Assembly: GCA_030549495.1 (NCBI GenBank)
Contig: JAUIRK010001034.1
Location: 558,001 to 622,000, forward strand
Direction of reading: 5' to 3'
Length of the DNA stretch: 64,000 nucleotides
Origin: Nectonema munidae
Lineage: Eukaryota > Nematomorpha > Nectonematoida > Nectonematidae
Each line of letters begins with the position of its first letter. The stretch's first letter is position 1. Under the pieces are notes generated by a model. That model was not told the origin of the DNA and did no database searches. It saw nothing but the letters and a program-made list of their open reading frames with translations. Positions 34,876-48,000 of this stretch are shown in pieces. The position numbers were made by a program, and so were the translations under genes.

Positions 34876-35485
34876 GTGCGCAGAAAAAATGCCCCCGGAA
34901 AAAATGCCCCCAATTAAAAAGTAGGAAAAAATGCCCCAATTAAAAAGTAAGAAAAAATGCCCCAATTAAAAAGTAGGAAAAAATGCCCCCAGTAAAAATG
35001 CCCCAATTTAAATTAGGAAAAAATGCCCCAACACAAAAAATTTCAAAAAATTATTAATTAAAATTTTTAAAAAAGATATGTCAAATAAAGATTTTTTATA
35101 AAAAAAAAAGTTAACTTTTCATTTAAAACATTTAAAATTTAATTAAACTAAACTAAAAAACTCAGCATACGACAATTTTTTAAATACAAACATTTTTTTT
35201 ATAAAACAGCAAATATTTTTGGACTTTGTGTGTATCAGAACACTTTCTAAATATAATTTGTATTTTAACTGATTTTAAGAACACATTCCCACAAATATGC
35301 ACCTTTGCTATTGTTTTCAAGAACTTTATAAAGAAAAAACCCTATAGATTAAGAAATTTTAGGAATTTAGCCTTTCAAAACGGTACCAAATAAAAATATT
35401 TATATAATTATATAAAATCCTGAAAATCAAAAATTAGGGGGCATTTTTTCCTACTTTTTAATTGGGGGCATTTTTACCTACAACC
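34876..35485. mobile_element. Mutator-like non-autonomous element with 10-bp target duplication
   Basis: It is flanked by identical ATCGAATATA at 34866-34875 and 35486-35495. The ends are GTGCGCAGAAAAAATGCCCC and, read inward from the right, GGTTGTAGGTAAAAATGCCC. A 9-10 bp duplication suits Mutator-type elements. The left arm holds about six spaced copies of a GGAAAAAATGCCCC motif about 28 bp apart (34880-35030); the inverse occurs near 35445. Nested inside the 3.2-kb hAT element. Confidence 0.72.
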
Positions 35486-35984
35486 ATCGAATATACACTA
35501 GTTAAAAAAAATCCAAAAATGTTAGGGGGTATAATAGGGTTTTTCATTTGAAAAATGAAGTAGTCTACCAGGCACATTACAGAAATTGATGAAAGGATAT
35601 TTGATTCATAGAGAAAACAAATAACTGAAGGTTGGATAGTTTTATATCAGTGAATGTAGTCTAAAGGCAAAGAGTCTACTAGACAACCTGTGATGTTTAT
35701 ATGAAAAAATATGATTGATTCAGGGGCAAGGGTATAAAACGAAGTTATAATTGTGCAAACAAAAATAAAACAAAAAATTAAGATCGCATTATTTCATTAT
35801 ACAAGCTACAAAAAGTAAAATAACTGTTAACATTTTGCAATGATAATTTGCCTTTTATAATAACTTTTAAGGAAAAAAAGTCTATCAGAAAAAGTTATAG
35901 AGCTTCAAAAAAAACTAAAAAATTTTAGTGCATAACTTAAGTTTTTTGAAAACTAATTTGACGTATCCCCTACAGCATACTCTA

Positions 35985-36165
35985 TCTATGGGTGGCATGG
36001 CAGGTTGGTTGAGATGATGGACATAGCACGAAAGCCTCTGGATTCGATTCCTCATCGATACAAATTTGTTCATAGTTTGACATAAGCGGTACATCAGTGC
36101 CTGGTCAATGAAAATACATCCACTGCACCACTCAAAATTAAAAATTTGCTACATACTTAACATAA
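35985..36165 (+). mobile_element. tRNA-derived SINE
   Basis: A-box-like GGTTGGTTGAGATG at about 36003 and B-box GGATTCGATTCC at 36040-36051 lie 37 bp apart, the spacing of a pol III type 2 promoter. A second copy with the same spacing lies at 61690-61842 on the other strand. The 3' border is approximate. Confidence 0.62.
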
Positions 36166-36360
36166 GAGAGAAAGGAAACAAAATAAACTAATAAAGCAAT
36201 TTTCACTATTTTAAAATGGAACCGTCTGTTCTCAGAATAATTTCAAAATAATAGGAGGCATAAAGAATGAGAGTTTATTTGATATTTTCAAGTTTTTATA
36301 AGCAGCAATAGCCAACGTTAAAGTAGCTAGCCCTTATAATTAAAAAATTATTTAAATAAC

Positions 36361-36648
36361 GGTCGACAGACATTTCGCCCCCTGACAAATTGTCTCATAG
36401 GCTATTAGTATCATCCATCTTTGCTTATTATATGTGTAAAATTATTAAAAAAATTTATATTCTTGTTTATTTTATCTCTATTAAATTATTTCAAATCAAT
36501 CAATTTATCTCTTAATTTTTTAGAATTGTCCATGAGACAAAATGTCTTATGAAAATAACGGGGCGAATTGTCCATGAAACAAAATGTCTTATGAAAATAA
36601 TGAGGCGAACTGTCTTATGAAAATAATGGGGCGAAATGTCCGAGGACC
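36361..36648. mobile_element. TIR element with ACATTTCGCCCC ends (MULE-like MITE)
   Basis: Left GGTCGACAGACATTTCGCCC; right end read inward GGTCCTCGGACATTTCGCCC. Near the right end three tandem variants of AATGTCTTATGAAAATAA followed by GGGGCGAA occur. Flanks (ttaaataac and aaactaaca) are only loosely alike. Confidence 0.6.
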
Positions 36649-37177
36649 AAACTAACATAAATCAAAGTATACGAGAAAAGAAAATCATTGCGTTTTTTTG
36701 AATATTTCTGTCTACAAATAAAATTCTGACAGCTGTCATAAATAGATCAAGTACATTTTTAACAACTGAAACATTTTGTTTCGATATTATATTTTTATTA
36801 TAATAATCAACAAATTTTCTTAAAAAAAGTGATTTGATTATGTACAGTGTTACTTCGAATCGTGAATATCGAATTAGTCGAATCAAACATTATAAAAATA
36901 TCTCTGCTCAAATATTAAGCAAATAGGGTATTCTTGCTTTTAAACTGAATAGATAGTCAAAATATTCATTCCAAAATAAGTATTGAAAAAAATTTCTTGA
37001 CTTGAAAAAATTAAAGTTTTCAAATGTTACAAAATGTAGCAAACGTAGTGATAAAGATTAATTGACTTTTGTTGAAAAAGTTCTTAGCGCGAGTCTAACA
37101 ATAACTTATTCATTCATATAAAATTGTAACGATTGAAAACTATTTTAATTAAACTCTAAATGCAAATTATACAGAAG

Positions 37178-37374
37178 CAGTAGTGTAGTCAAAAAAAAGT
37201 TGATAGAAGGGCACAATTTTAAAACAAAAATCTTGCGCAACATTATTTATACATTCTTGACCCTTTCATTGGAGAAATTTTCAAAAACTGATATTGCATA
37301 AGATGCATGGGGCACCATGCGGTACATAGGAGTGTGGGCACGGCCCCTCATGCCCCAGCCTAGCTACGTCACTG
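37178..37374. mobile_element. Small hAT-type MITE nested in the 3.2-kb hAT element
   Basis: Left CAGTAGTGTAGTCAA, right end read inward CAGTGACGTAGCTAGG. Flanking 8-mers tacagaag and gagagaag agree at six of eight positions. About 197 bp. Confidence 0.55.
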
Positions 37375-37760
37375 GAGAGAAGAAAGCTGAATGAGATAGG
37401 AGAGCTTAACAAGAGAAGAGGGCTTGGATGAAAGAAGAGAACTTGAGTGAATGATTGAGTTTTAGCAGAGAAAGCGGAAGAGAAAAACAGAGGAGAGAGA
37501 AAGAGAAATACAATCACGGTGACAGAAGATGAGAAAATCTAGCGGATCATCAACACGTGTTTGCTCTGTGACCTGTGTGCATATTGAAGCAATGGATTAT
37601 TATTATATAGCTCTCACGCATCGTCTGTAAAATATGTTCGATAGGAATTTCAGAGCAGCTTGGCATGATGTTTGATTGATTCGAAAGTCTGCATTCCTTC
37701 TATGCGATCATCATACATGTTTTATAAACAAGCAGCAACTCTTACTTATATAAAATTATT

Positions 37761-37860
37761 GGGGGGGGGGGGGGCGAAGGTCAATTTCGCCCCCCCCCCC
37801 CCTTAAAACACATTGGGGGGGGGGGGGGGGGGCGGTCGCCCCCCCCCCCTCGCCCCCCGG
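37761..37860. repeat. Alternating G and C homopolymer runs
   Basis: G14 at 37761-37774, a C run ending at 37802, G18 at 37815-37832 and two more C runs follow each other. The strands can form G-quadruplexes or G/C hairpins. Run lengths may be affected by sequencing or assembly. Confidence 0.75.
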
Positions 37861-37881
37861 ATGTGCGCCCCTGATTTAAAC

Positions 37882-38850
37882 ATTTATGTCCCGAAATTTT
37901 TTAAAATTTTATATTCAAAATATAAGTGTTTATGAAATATGCTCTTTATTGAAAGTAGGCGCCATATAAATTTTGTACAACTAAGTGTGCTAAGAAATGG
38001 AAAATTAGAAAAAACACTGCAGTAGACGGTGAAAATTGTTGGCTATATCTATTTTTATTTTTGATTGGAGAAGTGTATGCTTAACGTAAAAAATTTATAT
38101 TTATTAAAAATAAATTTCTGCTTCCAATAGAAATCAAAATATTCAAGACAGTTTAAATTATTTTCTCGATCATCCCTTTAAAATATATTTAGTCTATTTT
38201 AAAAAGATTGATTGATAATTGACACAGCTTGAAAGTTAAAATATAAAGTCTTAAAAGAATGATAGATTTATATCTATACCATTCTCATAATCAAGAATTT
38301 TTACCACACCTATTAATAGCTATACTAAAGTTTAATTTTTTCTTTTAAATACATTTTTTATACTTAAATTAGATTTTAGATTAAACTTAAAATTTTTTTT
38401 TTATTTTTCGAAACCTTTGCGCGCTCAATACAAATCTTCTTTTTCATCAATAATCGAAAATATGAAAAAGTTGATTCCACTATTTGTTATTGTGTTCCTA
38501 GCTAATATAGAAGATTTTTTACTTGTTAAGGTATTTATTTACCATTTCAATAATCTCTTAAACCTATTTATATTTCAATAATCTCTTTCAAGTTAGACCC
38601 CATCCGTTAATTTATTTATTTTTATCACAAAGTGTTTGGTCTTAATCGACTAAGAAAAAATAAATGGGCGCAAAGATTTATAACATCTATGGTTGAAACT
38701 AAACTATAAGTTTTTTCATCCATATAGCTCATCCCTAAGTGTCTCCACTTGAAAAAATTTATTTAAAAGTAAGAAATAAATTTACTATCTGGTAATTTAT
38801 TTGACCCAACATTGCTGTGTAGTTGTAATTCTAATAGAGTAAATAGAGTG
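37882..38850. other. Intergenic; nothing recognised
   Basis: AT-rich spacer between two hAT-type elements. Confidence 0.45.
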
Positions 38851-39187
38851 GGTAGTAGCAGTCCCCGCGCTAAGCAAAATTTGTGGGGGGGGGGGGGGGG
38901 GGGGTGGCTTCATTGGGGCCCTAATTTTTGAACTATTAGATTAATCTGCTTCAAGGCGAAAAGAAAACATGATGTATTTGTCAAGCCATATCTATACAGA
39001 TTACATTTTCATGGAAGTAATTATCATGAATGCTAGATGTTTGTCATATTTTTTTAGGGTAATGAAATTTTTTTAGGAGAGCTTAAAAATTACCGGGGGG
39101 GGGGGCTTAAGAAATAGTTGGGGGGGGGGGGGCGGGAGGGTGCTTGTGCCCCAAAATTTAATAGGTAGCGCTGGCTCTGGGTAGTAG
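38851..39187. mobile_element. hAT-type MITE rich in G runs, with 8-bp target duplication
   Basis: The element is 38859-39179 between identical GGTAGTAG copies (38851-38858 and 39180-39187). Ends are CAGTCCCCGCGCTAAG and, inward from the right, CAGAGCCAGCGCTACC. It carries a G run of about 21 near 38885, and G11-13 runs near 39097 and 39120. Confidence 0.82.
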
Positions 39188-42100
39188 ATTTCACAAATAT
39201 ATAGTTCGTAGTTTTCACTTTGTAACAAGTAGTATTGAAGCCCTACTGATATGGAATTACTTTTTTGAATAATTGCAGTATTTGAAGAAAGCTATTATAA
39301 AAAGAAAGTATGCTTATTACATTTTCTATACAATCTTTTTTAAAACTCCATTTCTTCTAAGATTAATTTGAACCTTGTTCATTTTAATATTGAATGATTT
39401 AAAAATTCCATTTATGTGATAAACATCGTTTCTTTTTGAGTTTTGTAATTTTGTCTTCACTTTTTATACTCTTTTATAGTTTATTTGAAGCGCCACCAAT
39501 ATATTTATTTCCAGTCTAACATCGTCATAATTTTATATGCTTTCCATTTGTATTATTAGTATTATTAAACCTTTTGTGTTTCCTAATTTTTTAAATTATT
39601 TAATTATATTATAATAGATTTATCGCTTTAAACGCCTATATAATTCATAATTCTGCTAAAACAAAAATATATTTTTAATTTTTGGTTCAATTATCACGCC
39701 TTTTAAATGAGCAAAAGTAAATCCATTTAAATCCTAAAAAATATTATCCTATTTTTTCTTATTTGGTTTCTCTAGATTTTTAGAAAACGTGTCCTTTAAC
39801 CAGTATGGACGTTCTATTTTAAAAATATTTTAATCCAATAGAACATTTCTAGTAATATAATCATATAAATTATTTTTATACCATTTTAGGCATTTCAACT
39901 TTAAAATGAACCTTATACTTCTCAAAAATATCCGTAAATAATTAATGACTTTATTAATAAGTATTGTATATATAGATTAATGACAACGCTAAAATTTTAA
40001 ATTACTTATTAAACATTTTCATACTTACTAACCTTGAATACTGGAACACTAAATCCACACTAAAAAATAATTGAATCTCGAAACATCTTATTAATGAAAT
40101 TTATTTTCTTATGCATAAGCTAAATATTTGTTTTCCTTAAATTTGTGGGCTCCCAAACAAGTTTGCAGAGTCGGTGGGAAAATATCCGACACCGACTCGA
40201 AAGTACTTCAAAAAATCTGACTTCGACTCCAAATACTAAAACTCAATATATTTTACTCATATGTTTGCTTTCGGCTTCGAATAAAGAAGGTGCACTCCAC
40301 AAATTTACTTTCACTTTTTAAAATACAAGAATTATTTTTTTCATACTTGATAAATTAGGACTCCTATTACCTGTCCTATCAAAATTTTGTTTCACAGTTC
40401 AATAACCTGATTCAGATGGATAAAATTTTGGAAAATTTTCCAATTTTTTAGTAGTTTTTTTAGATCTGGGTAGTGATTTATTTTTCTTCAAAATTCAACT
40501 AGATTATTTTCATCTTAATATAAGTTTTTTAAACTTTTTTTAACTTTTTACATAAATCCACCTAGATATGAAAATGTCTAGATTGATATAATAAATCATC
40601 TCGACTATCTTAATTCAAAGTTTTTTAAGTCCAAAAAGAAATATGAATTTTTTAAGATTTCTTTTTATTTACTATTCATTAAAAAGTTGGTATTACCGTA
40701 AACCCTGCCTGCGGTCACCTGTCTATAGCAGTCATTTCAAAACCTGTCCATAAAGCTAAAGAGTCCGGTGACTGACCTTTATAGACAGGTTATGTTTGGT
40801 TGTATTTTATAAAATTAAATATCTTCACTTAAAAGCGACCTTTTCGATGTAATCAATTCCAATCTCCATCTAAGAATGACTGAACTAATTTAACATTTGC
40901 CAAATGAATGGATGCCAAATACTTAAAATTTTCAAGATTATTTTTTGAATCATTGAAGCTAGCTTATCATTAATATTTTCCTCACATTTCATGTGCTTTG
41001 AAATATAACTCATCTCCTTCTACTTGAATTTCACAGCATAGTAGTCAATTACTTGCATCTTCCACTGTATCCTATCTAATGCTTTTTATTTTTCTCTCGT
41101 ATAACAGTTATAAATTTCTTTGATTTGTGGTTTAATTAAAACTGCCTTTCTATTTTTCAGCCGAATTTCATCGTCTTTCCTTAAAATCAATATTTATTGA
41201 AATTTATACATCTTTATTTTAGCTTCGTTGAATGTAATATCGCTTATTGTATTTAATATTCTGTTTATTCACATTTGCCATGATCTCAATCAATATATTA
41301 ATTGATCTTAGAAGTATTTTTATGATATCATTGATGAAATGAATAATTTCGTCATCTCTCATTTATGTTTCATCTATCATATATTCCATAATCAGTATCG
41401 ATTTCCTTTTTACCACATCATCATAATCAATTACTTGACTCTCTGATTGCGCTTTCTAGAGTAAGAGTTCAAAGAGGTAAATTCACCACATATTTTTTCA
41501 TCAAATTGAAAAGGAATAAATCATTTTAAGACACTTTTTTCGGTTGACAATGATATTATAAAGATGAATGCATCACATTTAAAAATGATACCTGAAATTT
41601 ACAATTGCTCATCTTTGAATGCCTCTGCTTTACATGAGCAGAATGTATCATCATGTTATGATACATTGGCTAAAAGAGCCTGTAAAATAGATAAATTTGT
41701 CTGGAAATGGCAAAATAAACTGTGCATCAAGGATATGAGACTCACGAATCAATTCGCAAATGATTCTTTTATAGATCAGAGAAAGTGTAGAGAAATTTTT
41801 TTTTTATAAATGCGTGTAAATTGCCAGGAATTTAAACCAATAAGGTACCAGTAATTATTTATCCAAATATAAACTATAAATGTTCATTTTCTCAGTTCGA
41901 TCAAAAATTTTGTCAAGCGGGTCACGGCCCCTGTTTCTTTCTCTGCTTATGCCACTACATATAAGTACTGGAGTTGGGGAATATTTCTGGTCACAGTAAT
42001 AGATACGTACAACTTGTTTCGCGAAATTTTTCGCAGGCATTTTGAGATCAACCCTAGCTGTCTAGTTGAAATTATGCATGTAGGTAGAGGAAAGTTGTCA

Positions 42101-42533
42101 CACGTAGAAGGAGCAATCAAGGGCACGCACCTAAAGTCCATTTATTGGTATATGGAGATTGGAAATTGACTCAATGCATATGCATTATTGCCTATACTTG
42201 CTCAAGCTATAATAATCCCTGAAACAACAATCCACATTGAGCAATGGATAATTTATTGCCAAATACAAAGCGATGCTCGATACGCCCCACTCAACCACTC
42301 TTAACCCTGTTGTGGTATTCATACTTGAGAGGTAGAGAGATATTGGAACGGACAAATTTCAAAATACGAATATTTCGTTTTAACCGCTCCTTTTTACATT
42401 CTTATTGACTAGAGTTTGTTGCCAGAAGGAAGCATTAATGCACATTCCTCAATTATTGCGACATTATTCCTTTTCTCTTTCAAAAATTTCTTTATTAGAA
42501 ATATTTGAAACAAAACTTCTAAAATTCATTACA
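39188..42533. other. Intergenic with minor repeat fragments
   Basis: At 40171-40260 the motif CCGACTC/GACTTCGACTCC repeats. At 40694-40800 CTGTCTATAGCAGTCA and the near-inverse TGACCTTTATAGACAG resemble a Tc1/pogo-type terminus pair. An 81-codon Cys-containing frame at 41564-41809 is unassigned. No host gene recognised. Confidence 0.4.
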
Positions 42534-45076
42534 CAATGGGTTATGACTTTTTAACTTTTTTTGATTTTTTGAAAACCCCTCATAATTTTTAAATGAGTTT
42601 TTTGTTATAAATCATGAAAATTCCTGTAATTTTTTTTTTAAGTTTAAAAAAGTCACGCCCCTTTTGTGAAACAATGTTTGACTGATACTGAACCTATTTT
42701 ACCTAGTGTGTCAAATATTGACATAATTTATTCACATCATTAAAGAGTGAAAATCAGTTTTAAAAGATGAAACATAATTAAATTAATCTATCATTGATCT
42801 CAAAAATTTGTTTTCATTTCATCTTCTGCTGTCATTTAAATTTTCATCTTTTCCAGTTTTCTGTTTCTTATATCTCAAGATATAACACAGGCTTATTGAA
42901 ATATTTCAGGTAATAATTTTAAAAAAATTTTAAAAAAAATTATATTTTAAAAACAGAAAAATATATTTTATTTTAATATTTTTTTCGGTGTATCAAACAT
43001 TTACTTTTCATATATTTGTATAATTATTTTTAGATATAAATTTTATTCAATTTTATAAAATTCCTTAAAAATGTCTTCCAATAGGTTCAGTCATACTTCC
43101 ATTGAAAAAAATAAGGAAGTATGGAAGAAAAATCTCGTTAAATTTCAAGACTCTCATAAAAATAGACATTTTCCTTCAATGGATAAGAGTTTTGTGGAGT
43201 TCGTCAGAATGCCTCTTGAAACTCATGTCATTCGACGCTTCAAACATCTTTCCACTAACTTTAAAAACAAGAATCATCGCATTCCAATTAAATAAATTTA
43301 AATAAGTTTTAAAATCCAATCAGTAAAACGGAAGGTTCAACAAATTAAAAAATATGAATCTCTAAGAAAAAAAGGAAAAGCTGACATCTTGAAGAAGAAG
43401 CTATTTGATGTAACGAATCCTCAAGGTATTTGGCTCTCAGCTGACGACAAAAGATTATATGAGATTCAACTTCAATCTAAAGGAAACGTTGGATATAATA
43501 CAAAACAGCAGGCAGATAAACCATCTATACATCCATCGATTTTGAGAAAATTCAAGCCTCATCCTTCAACATCTAAGGCTTCTGGCTCATTTTATGTCAG
43601 TGGTGATGATGAAAAAAGAGATTCCAGCTCAGATAACTTTGAAAGTGATAAAGATGGAGAATTCAAGCGAAACTCAGATGATAACTTCTCAAAACAGTCA
43701 AAAATTTATAGTCGTTGTGAACTTGCAACCCATTTGGTTATCACATCAAAAATTTCAACCAGGAAAGCCTCTAAGATGTGTGGCCAACTATCAAAAGATG
43801 GAATAAAAGTTCCGACACCTTCCCAGGCCAGAATTCACAAAGCTTTGTTAAGAAAAGCAAAAAACTCCAAGAAGACTATATTCTTGAATTGAAAAAAGAA
43901 AACTGGAGTCTTTACTTTGATGGAAAGCGGCTGAATGGTAAGGAATATTAAGTTGTGGTCATTAAAAATCAAAGAAAAGAGATTAAATTAAGTGTTTTTG
44001 AATTGATTGATGGGAAAGCTCAAACCATTGTAAAAGGGTTGAAAAGTGTTTTAGATAAGTTCAAATTGTGGGAATCAATAACAATGATTGTGGCTGATAC
44101 AACTAACGTCAATATTGGTAAAAAAATAATGGTGTGTCATACAGATCATGCAAAGTAAAGGACTCCAGATATCTCAATTCATAGGATGTCTGCACGATAT
44201 TTTAGATCGAATACTTTGAATTGTTATGGAAGACGAATTAGAAGAAAATTCGATATCACCAGACATTAATTATTTCTTCAGGAAAGAACTTTTAGAGCAA
44301 TATGAGGTTTTGAAAAGTAAATTTAGAAACGGTGTTAAGGAAATACTTGATGTTGGTGGATGACGAGATGATATGAAATATTTATTTCATCTGACAAGAT
44401 CTTACCGATTTTTTACTAAAAAAAGTACTTTCTCTTAATCAAATTTCAAAAAATTGCAAAATAAGTAATGCTAGGTGGAATTCTAGAGCCATACTAGCTC
44501 TACTCCCTTATTTTTTAATACCTCAATCCAGAACTAATTTAAAGTTAACTTGTGACTTCATTGCTTATGACTGGGCAGCCCTTTGGTTTGATGATCAGTA
44601 TTATAAAGAAAGATATTATCAAAAGTTGTCAGAAGTTTTGAAAAAACATCAGAAAGCATTGACTTCATTTCAAAAACATTGGAGCATTGAACCATCTCAG
44701 CTATTCATATTCCAAGAAGCAATCAATGTGCCGAAAGAGCCATAAACGTGATGGAGGAGCTTCACAGATCATGCCAGAGACAAGAAAATCTGCAACTTAG
44801 ATTCATACTATCCAAAAATTAGCTTTAATTTGATCTATACTATATGAAATATAAATTTTTGTAAAAATAAACGTCTTTGTGTTTATTTTGTTTTTTTATA
44901 AAAAAAAATGATTTTCAGTACTATATCCAAATAAAGAATTTTTTTACCATTTTTGTAGTTGTGGCGTGAGGTTTTTTTCAAATATAATGCTAAAACTTTC
45001 ATTTTTGAAGTTTTTGGTCAAAAACTCATTGATTTATGAGTTGGGGAAAAATGTGTAAAAAGTCATAACCCTATTG
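42534..45076 (+). mobile_element. TIR DNA transposon with hAT-like ORF (2.5 kb)
   Basis: Left end CAATGGGTTATGACTTTTTA; right end read inward CAATAGGGTTATGACTTTTT. The ends remain colinear further in (AATGAGTTTTT and a TCACGCC motif about 110-125 bp inside both). The + strand ORF remnants between belong to one transposase-like protein. The target duplication is not clear. Confidence 0.7.
43071..44820 (+). pseudogene. hAT-like transposase remnant (DTT-x-x-N-x-G family)
   Basis: Open blocks are 43071-43295 and 43389-43892, followed by frames broken by stops (including 43955-44158). The protein order runs from an N-terminal basic region through LRKKGKADILKKKLFDVTNP and SRCELATHLVITSKISTRKA to SLYFDGKRLNG (first acidic site, about 43910). 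It continues with MIVADTTNVNIGKK (about 44090), RILRIV-like helices, ARWNSRA (about 44475) and ERAINVMEELHRSCQRQENL near 44730-44790. DGK, DTT..N.G and RW-S resemble the RNase-H fold of hAT-related transposases in a family I recall from cnidarians and arthropods. Broken by several stops and frameshifts; not a host gene. Confidence 0.65.
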
Positions 45077-48000
45077 CACATACTTCATGCTTTCAAAATC
45101 AAAAAATAAATAAAAAAATACTTATTATCTCTGTTGTTAAATTGTTCGCCATCTTCTTCGTTCACTGCATCTTGACATTTGTGGTGTTTCGTGCCATAAA
45201 ATTATTAATTGAAAGCTTCATAAAGTTGACGACATTTTTTACATCTTTAATTAGAAAGATTACTCGATGAAATGATATCTGCTAAAAGTCTCTCTCACTA
45301 CTCATTAATCCTCATTATTTCATTCTCAACATGAGATTTTTCAACTTTCTTTGTCTCATTTATCATTTGCAATTATCACATTAAAGTTCATTTTGTTTTA
45401 GAGACTTTTAACTGCATACAAAAATGTGGGGCATTCATTTAAGATTTATAAAGTAAAACTAGTCCAATTTATTTCTTACTTAGGTGGAGTTTGTCAGTGT
45501 TGAAACTCTGCCTACCGATTATATAAGTTTTTAAAAGGTTCAATGTTTAACTATCGACCTTTCTTCGATTGAGTACCCACAGTTTCCTTTTATTCCGCAT
45601 TATTATCAAAGTGTATTGTAGAGTCAAACTATGGCAAATAAAACACTACTTAGAAAATAAATGATAGACGTGGTACATAAGATATTTTTGAAATTTGTTT
45701 AATGTAGCATCCGGTGTGATTGTCAAAAGCCAAACTGGTAAAGATGATTATGAATAATTAATAAATCTAATCAAAGTGCTTAATGCATACATTAAAAACT
45801 GGATACAAAGAATTTCCAAGGACCTTTTTGACTTATTTCGTTGTTATATATGAACGAAGTTTAAAAGTAAGAAAGTTTATTTTAAAAACTACACCCTTCG
45901 TTAAACGTTTCCTTAATCTTTTTAAATTGTTTTTTATTTCTTTTTGTGCCAATAACTGGTTTTCGAATAGATACAAAAGCAAACATCAATTTCCTTTCGT
46001 GAACAAAACATCTGAATAGTCTGTCTTAAAAGCTATTTTAAAATAAATTGAAAACTATTTTAATTAAAATAATTTTAATGTTTATGAATTTACCTTTCAA
46101 TTATCTTTTAAACTAATAAAATAAAAGCATATAGCTTCTTTTTTTTTAATTTTTTTTGAAAACTAATTCTAAAGAAAAAGCATATACCTTTTTAGTTAAA
46201 AATGTTAACTTTCTTGCAAAAATTTCTTTGTCATAATGAAAGTGTGTTTATAAGAACAGCGTTAAAACCGCATTCTTTGCAAGTGAAAACTTTACACGTA
46301 TGTGTGTGCTATTAAAGTATGTAGACTGGCTATGACCTCTTAGCTAAAACTATCGAACTAAATAATAGTGATTGGTGCGAGGAGATGGCATTACGCTTCT
46401 TGTTCAATGAAATGTTCGTTGTAAATGTGTGCATGGGGTGGCAGCAAATACTCAATCCAAGAATATCTAACGATGCCCCCATAGACATCCTCCTTTGTCT
46501 AGCCTTTATTTGAATGTAAATTTAATTTCTTTCACATTGTTCTAGCCAAATTTGGATTACATTTGTGTATCATCCAGGCATGTGTGTCACTTATTCTTGC
46601 TTTATTTATTTTGTGCATTTATCCTCTTTTCAATGCTATAAATCCCATTAGTCAGTGTATATCTCTCCTCATTAAAATTCTTGAGCTGTGTCATGAACTG
46701 ACTTTTCTTCATTCATTGCTTTGCTTTCTTCTATAGACGACGTCAATATGTCTTTTCCTTTTGAGGATTCTCCTTCCTTCCTTCTCTTGCTTTCATTTCA
46801 AATCGAAGGTTTTATGAGTTGCGTGTGTGTTTATTGTGGATGTCTCATATTTGATTTTATTGACGGCATATATACTCTACACGTTTTCTATATAAGCAAC
46901 TCCATTTTCTTGATTAGGCCTCAAGGTGTTTAGCGTTATTTTTTAAGTTATAAAATTTTATTTCTATTGACTCATTTTAAAAGTAATTAAATTAACTCAA
47001 TATGAGTCTTACTTCTTCTGAAAGGAGGGATAAAAGAAGGAGATGTCTACAAGTCCAAAAATTTAGCAAGACATCCCTATGAGGCTTGAGGGTTGCTAAG
47101 CAAGTTGCCTAATTACGAGTCTTTAGTTCTTAGCAACTCATTTCTTATAATAAAAAAAAGGTTTAAAGTACTTTAAAAACATTTCTGAAATTTTAGATAT
47201 TTAGCCTAAAAAATTAGTTTTTTACTTGTTAAGAACTGGATATGCAAATTACAGTGATTTTTAATTTCATATATCAACGATTTTAAATAAATTTTTGAAT
47301 AAATGCAAATGATAAATGAAATATATTTGAATACTTTAGTTATTCACGCCTTTGAATAAGCACTGTTCACTTTAACAGTTCATAAAATCCCAAGGCGACC
47401 ATTTTAGAAGCAGTGTTAGGCATTGGTTGATTTTAACATTCCTTGTTGCCTTTTTTATGTAAAAATCCAATTAAAAATGAACCTTTTCTTCATTTTTAGT
47501 GTCATTTTTTTCGTTTTTATGTCGAAATAAGATTTTCGTTATCGTAAATTTTGGTCTCGAAGATTTTGGTTTTTGTTTCAGATCCAAAGAATGCGCCTTA
47601 GACGGAGTTTACTGTATTTATTTGATGATTTTAGAACACTAACTTTCTTTCGTAGTCAGGATCTCTTTTTCAGTGTTAGCGATTACTTTTTCATATTGTC
47701 GACAAGCAGAGAATTGACTATTAATCAAATTCTTATTGTGATATTTGACTATGGATCAAGAAAGCGCGCCATTTTAACAATGAACTGATTATGCGAACAA
47801 TGAAACAGATTAAGTCACGCACACGTCATATACTAAATACTTCGTAATCGGGCATGATTGGTTCGATGGAAGTGTTGAAATGAATGCATGTGTTTTCATC
47901 AATATTGCACACTTTTCACAGCAATTCGTCTTTTATGGATATAAGCAATAAGCATGTAGACTTCGCCTAAGCGAATATATTGCCACTGCTAAGTAAGCTT

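Larger units (their letters stand above)
34629..37881. mobile_element. hAT-superfamily element, 3.2 kb, with 8-bp target duplications and nested insertions
   Basis: The element proper is 34637-37873. Its ends are perfect 15-bp inverted repeats CAGGGGCGCACATCC and GGATGTGCGCCCCTG. They are bracketed by identical 8-bp duplications ATTTAAAC at 34629-34636 and 37874-37881, the hallmark of hAT insertion. Inside I find no transposase. Instead there are a MULE-like element, a tRNA-type SINE, a second TIR element and a small hAT MITE. The right end is packed with G and C runs (37761-37855). Confidence 0.88.

Noticed and set aside
34880-35030. CRISPR-like spaced repeats
   Set aside because: Eukaryotic context, units only partly conserved, spacers not unique, and the array lies inside a TIR element.
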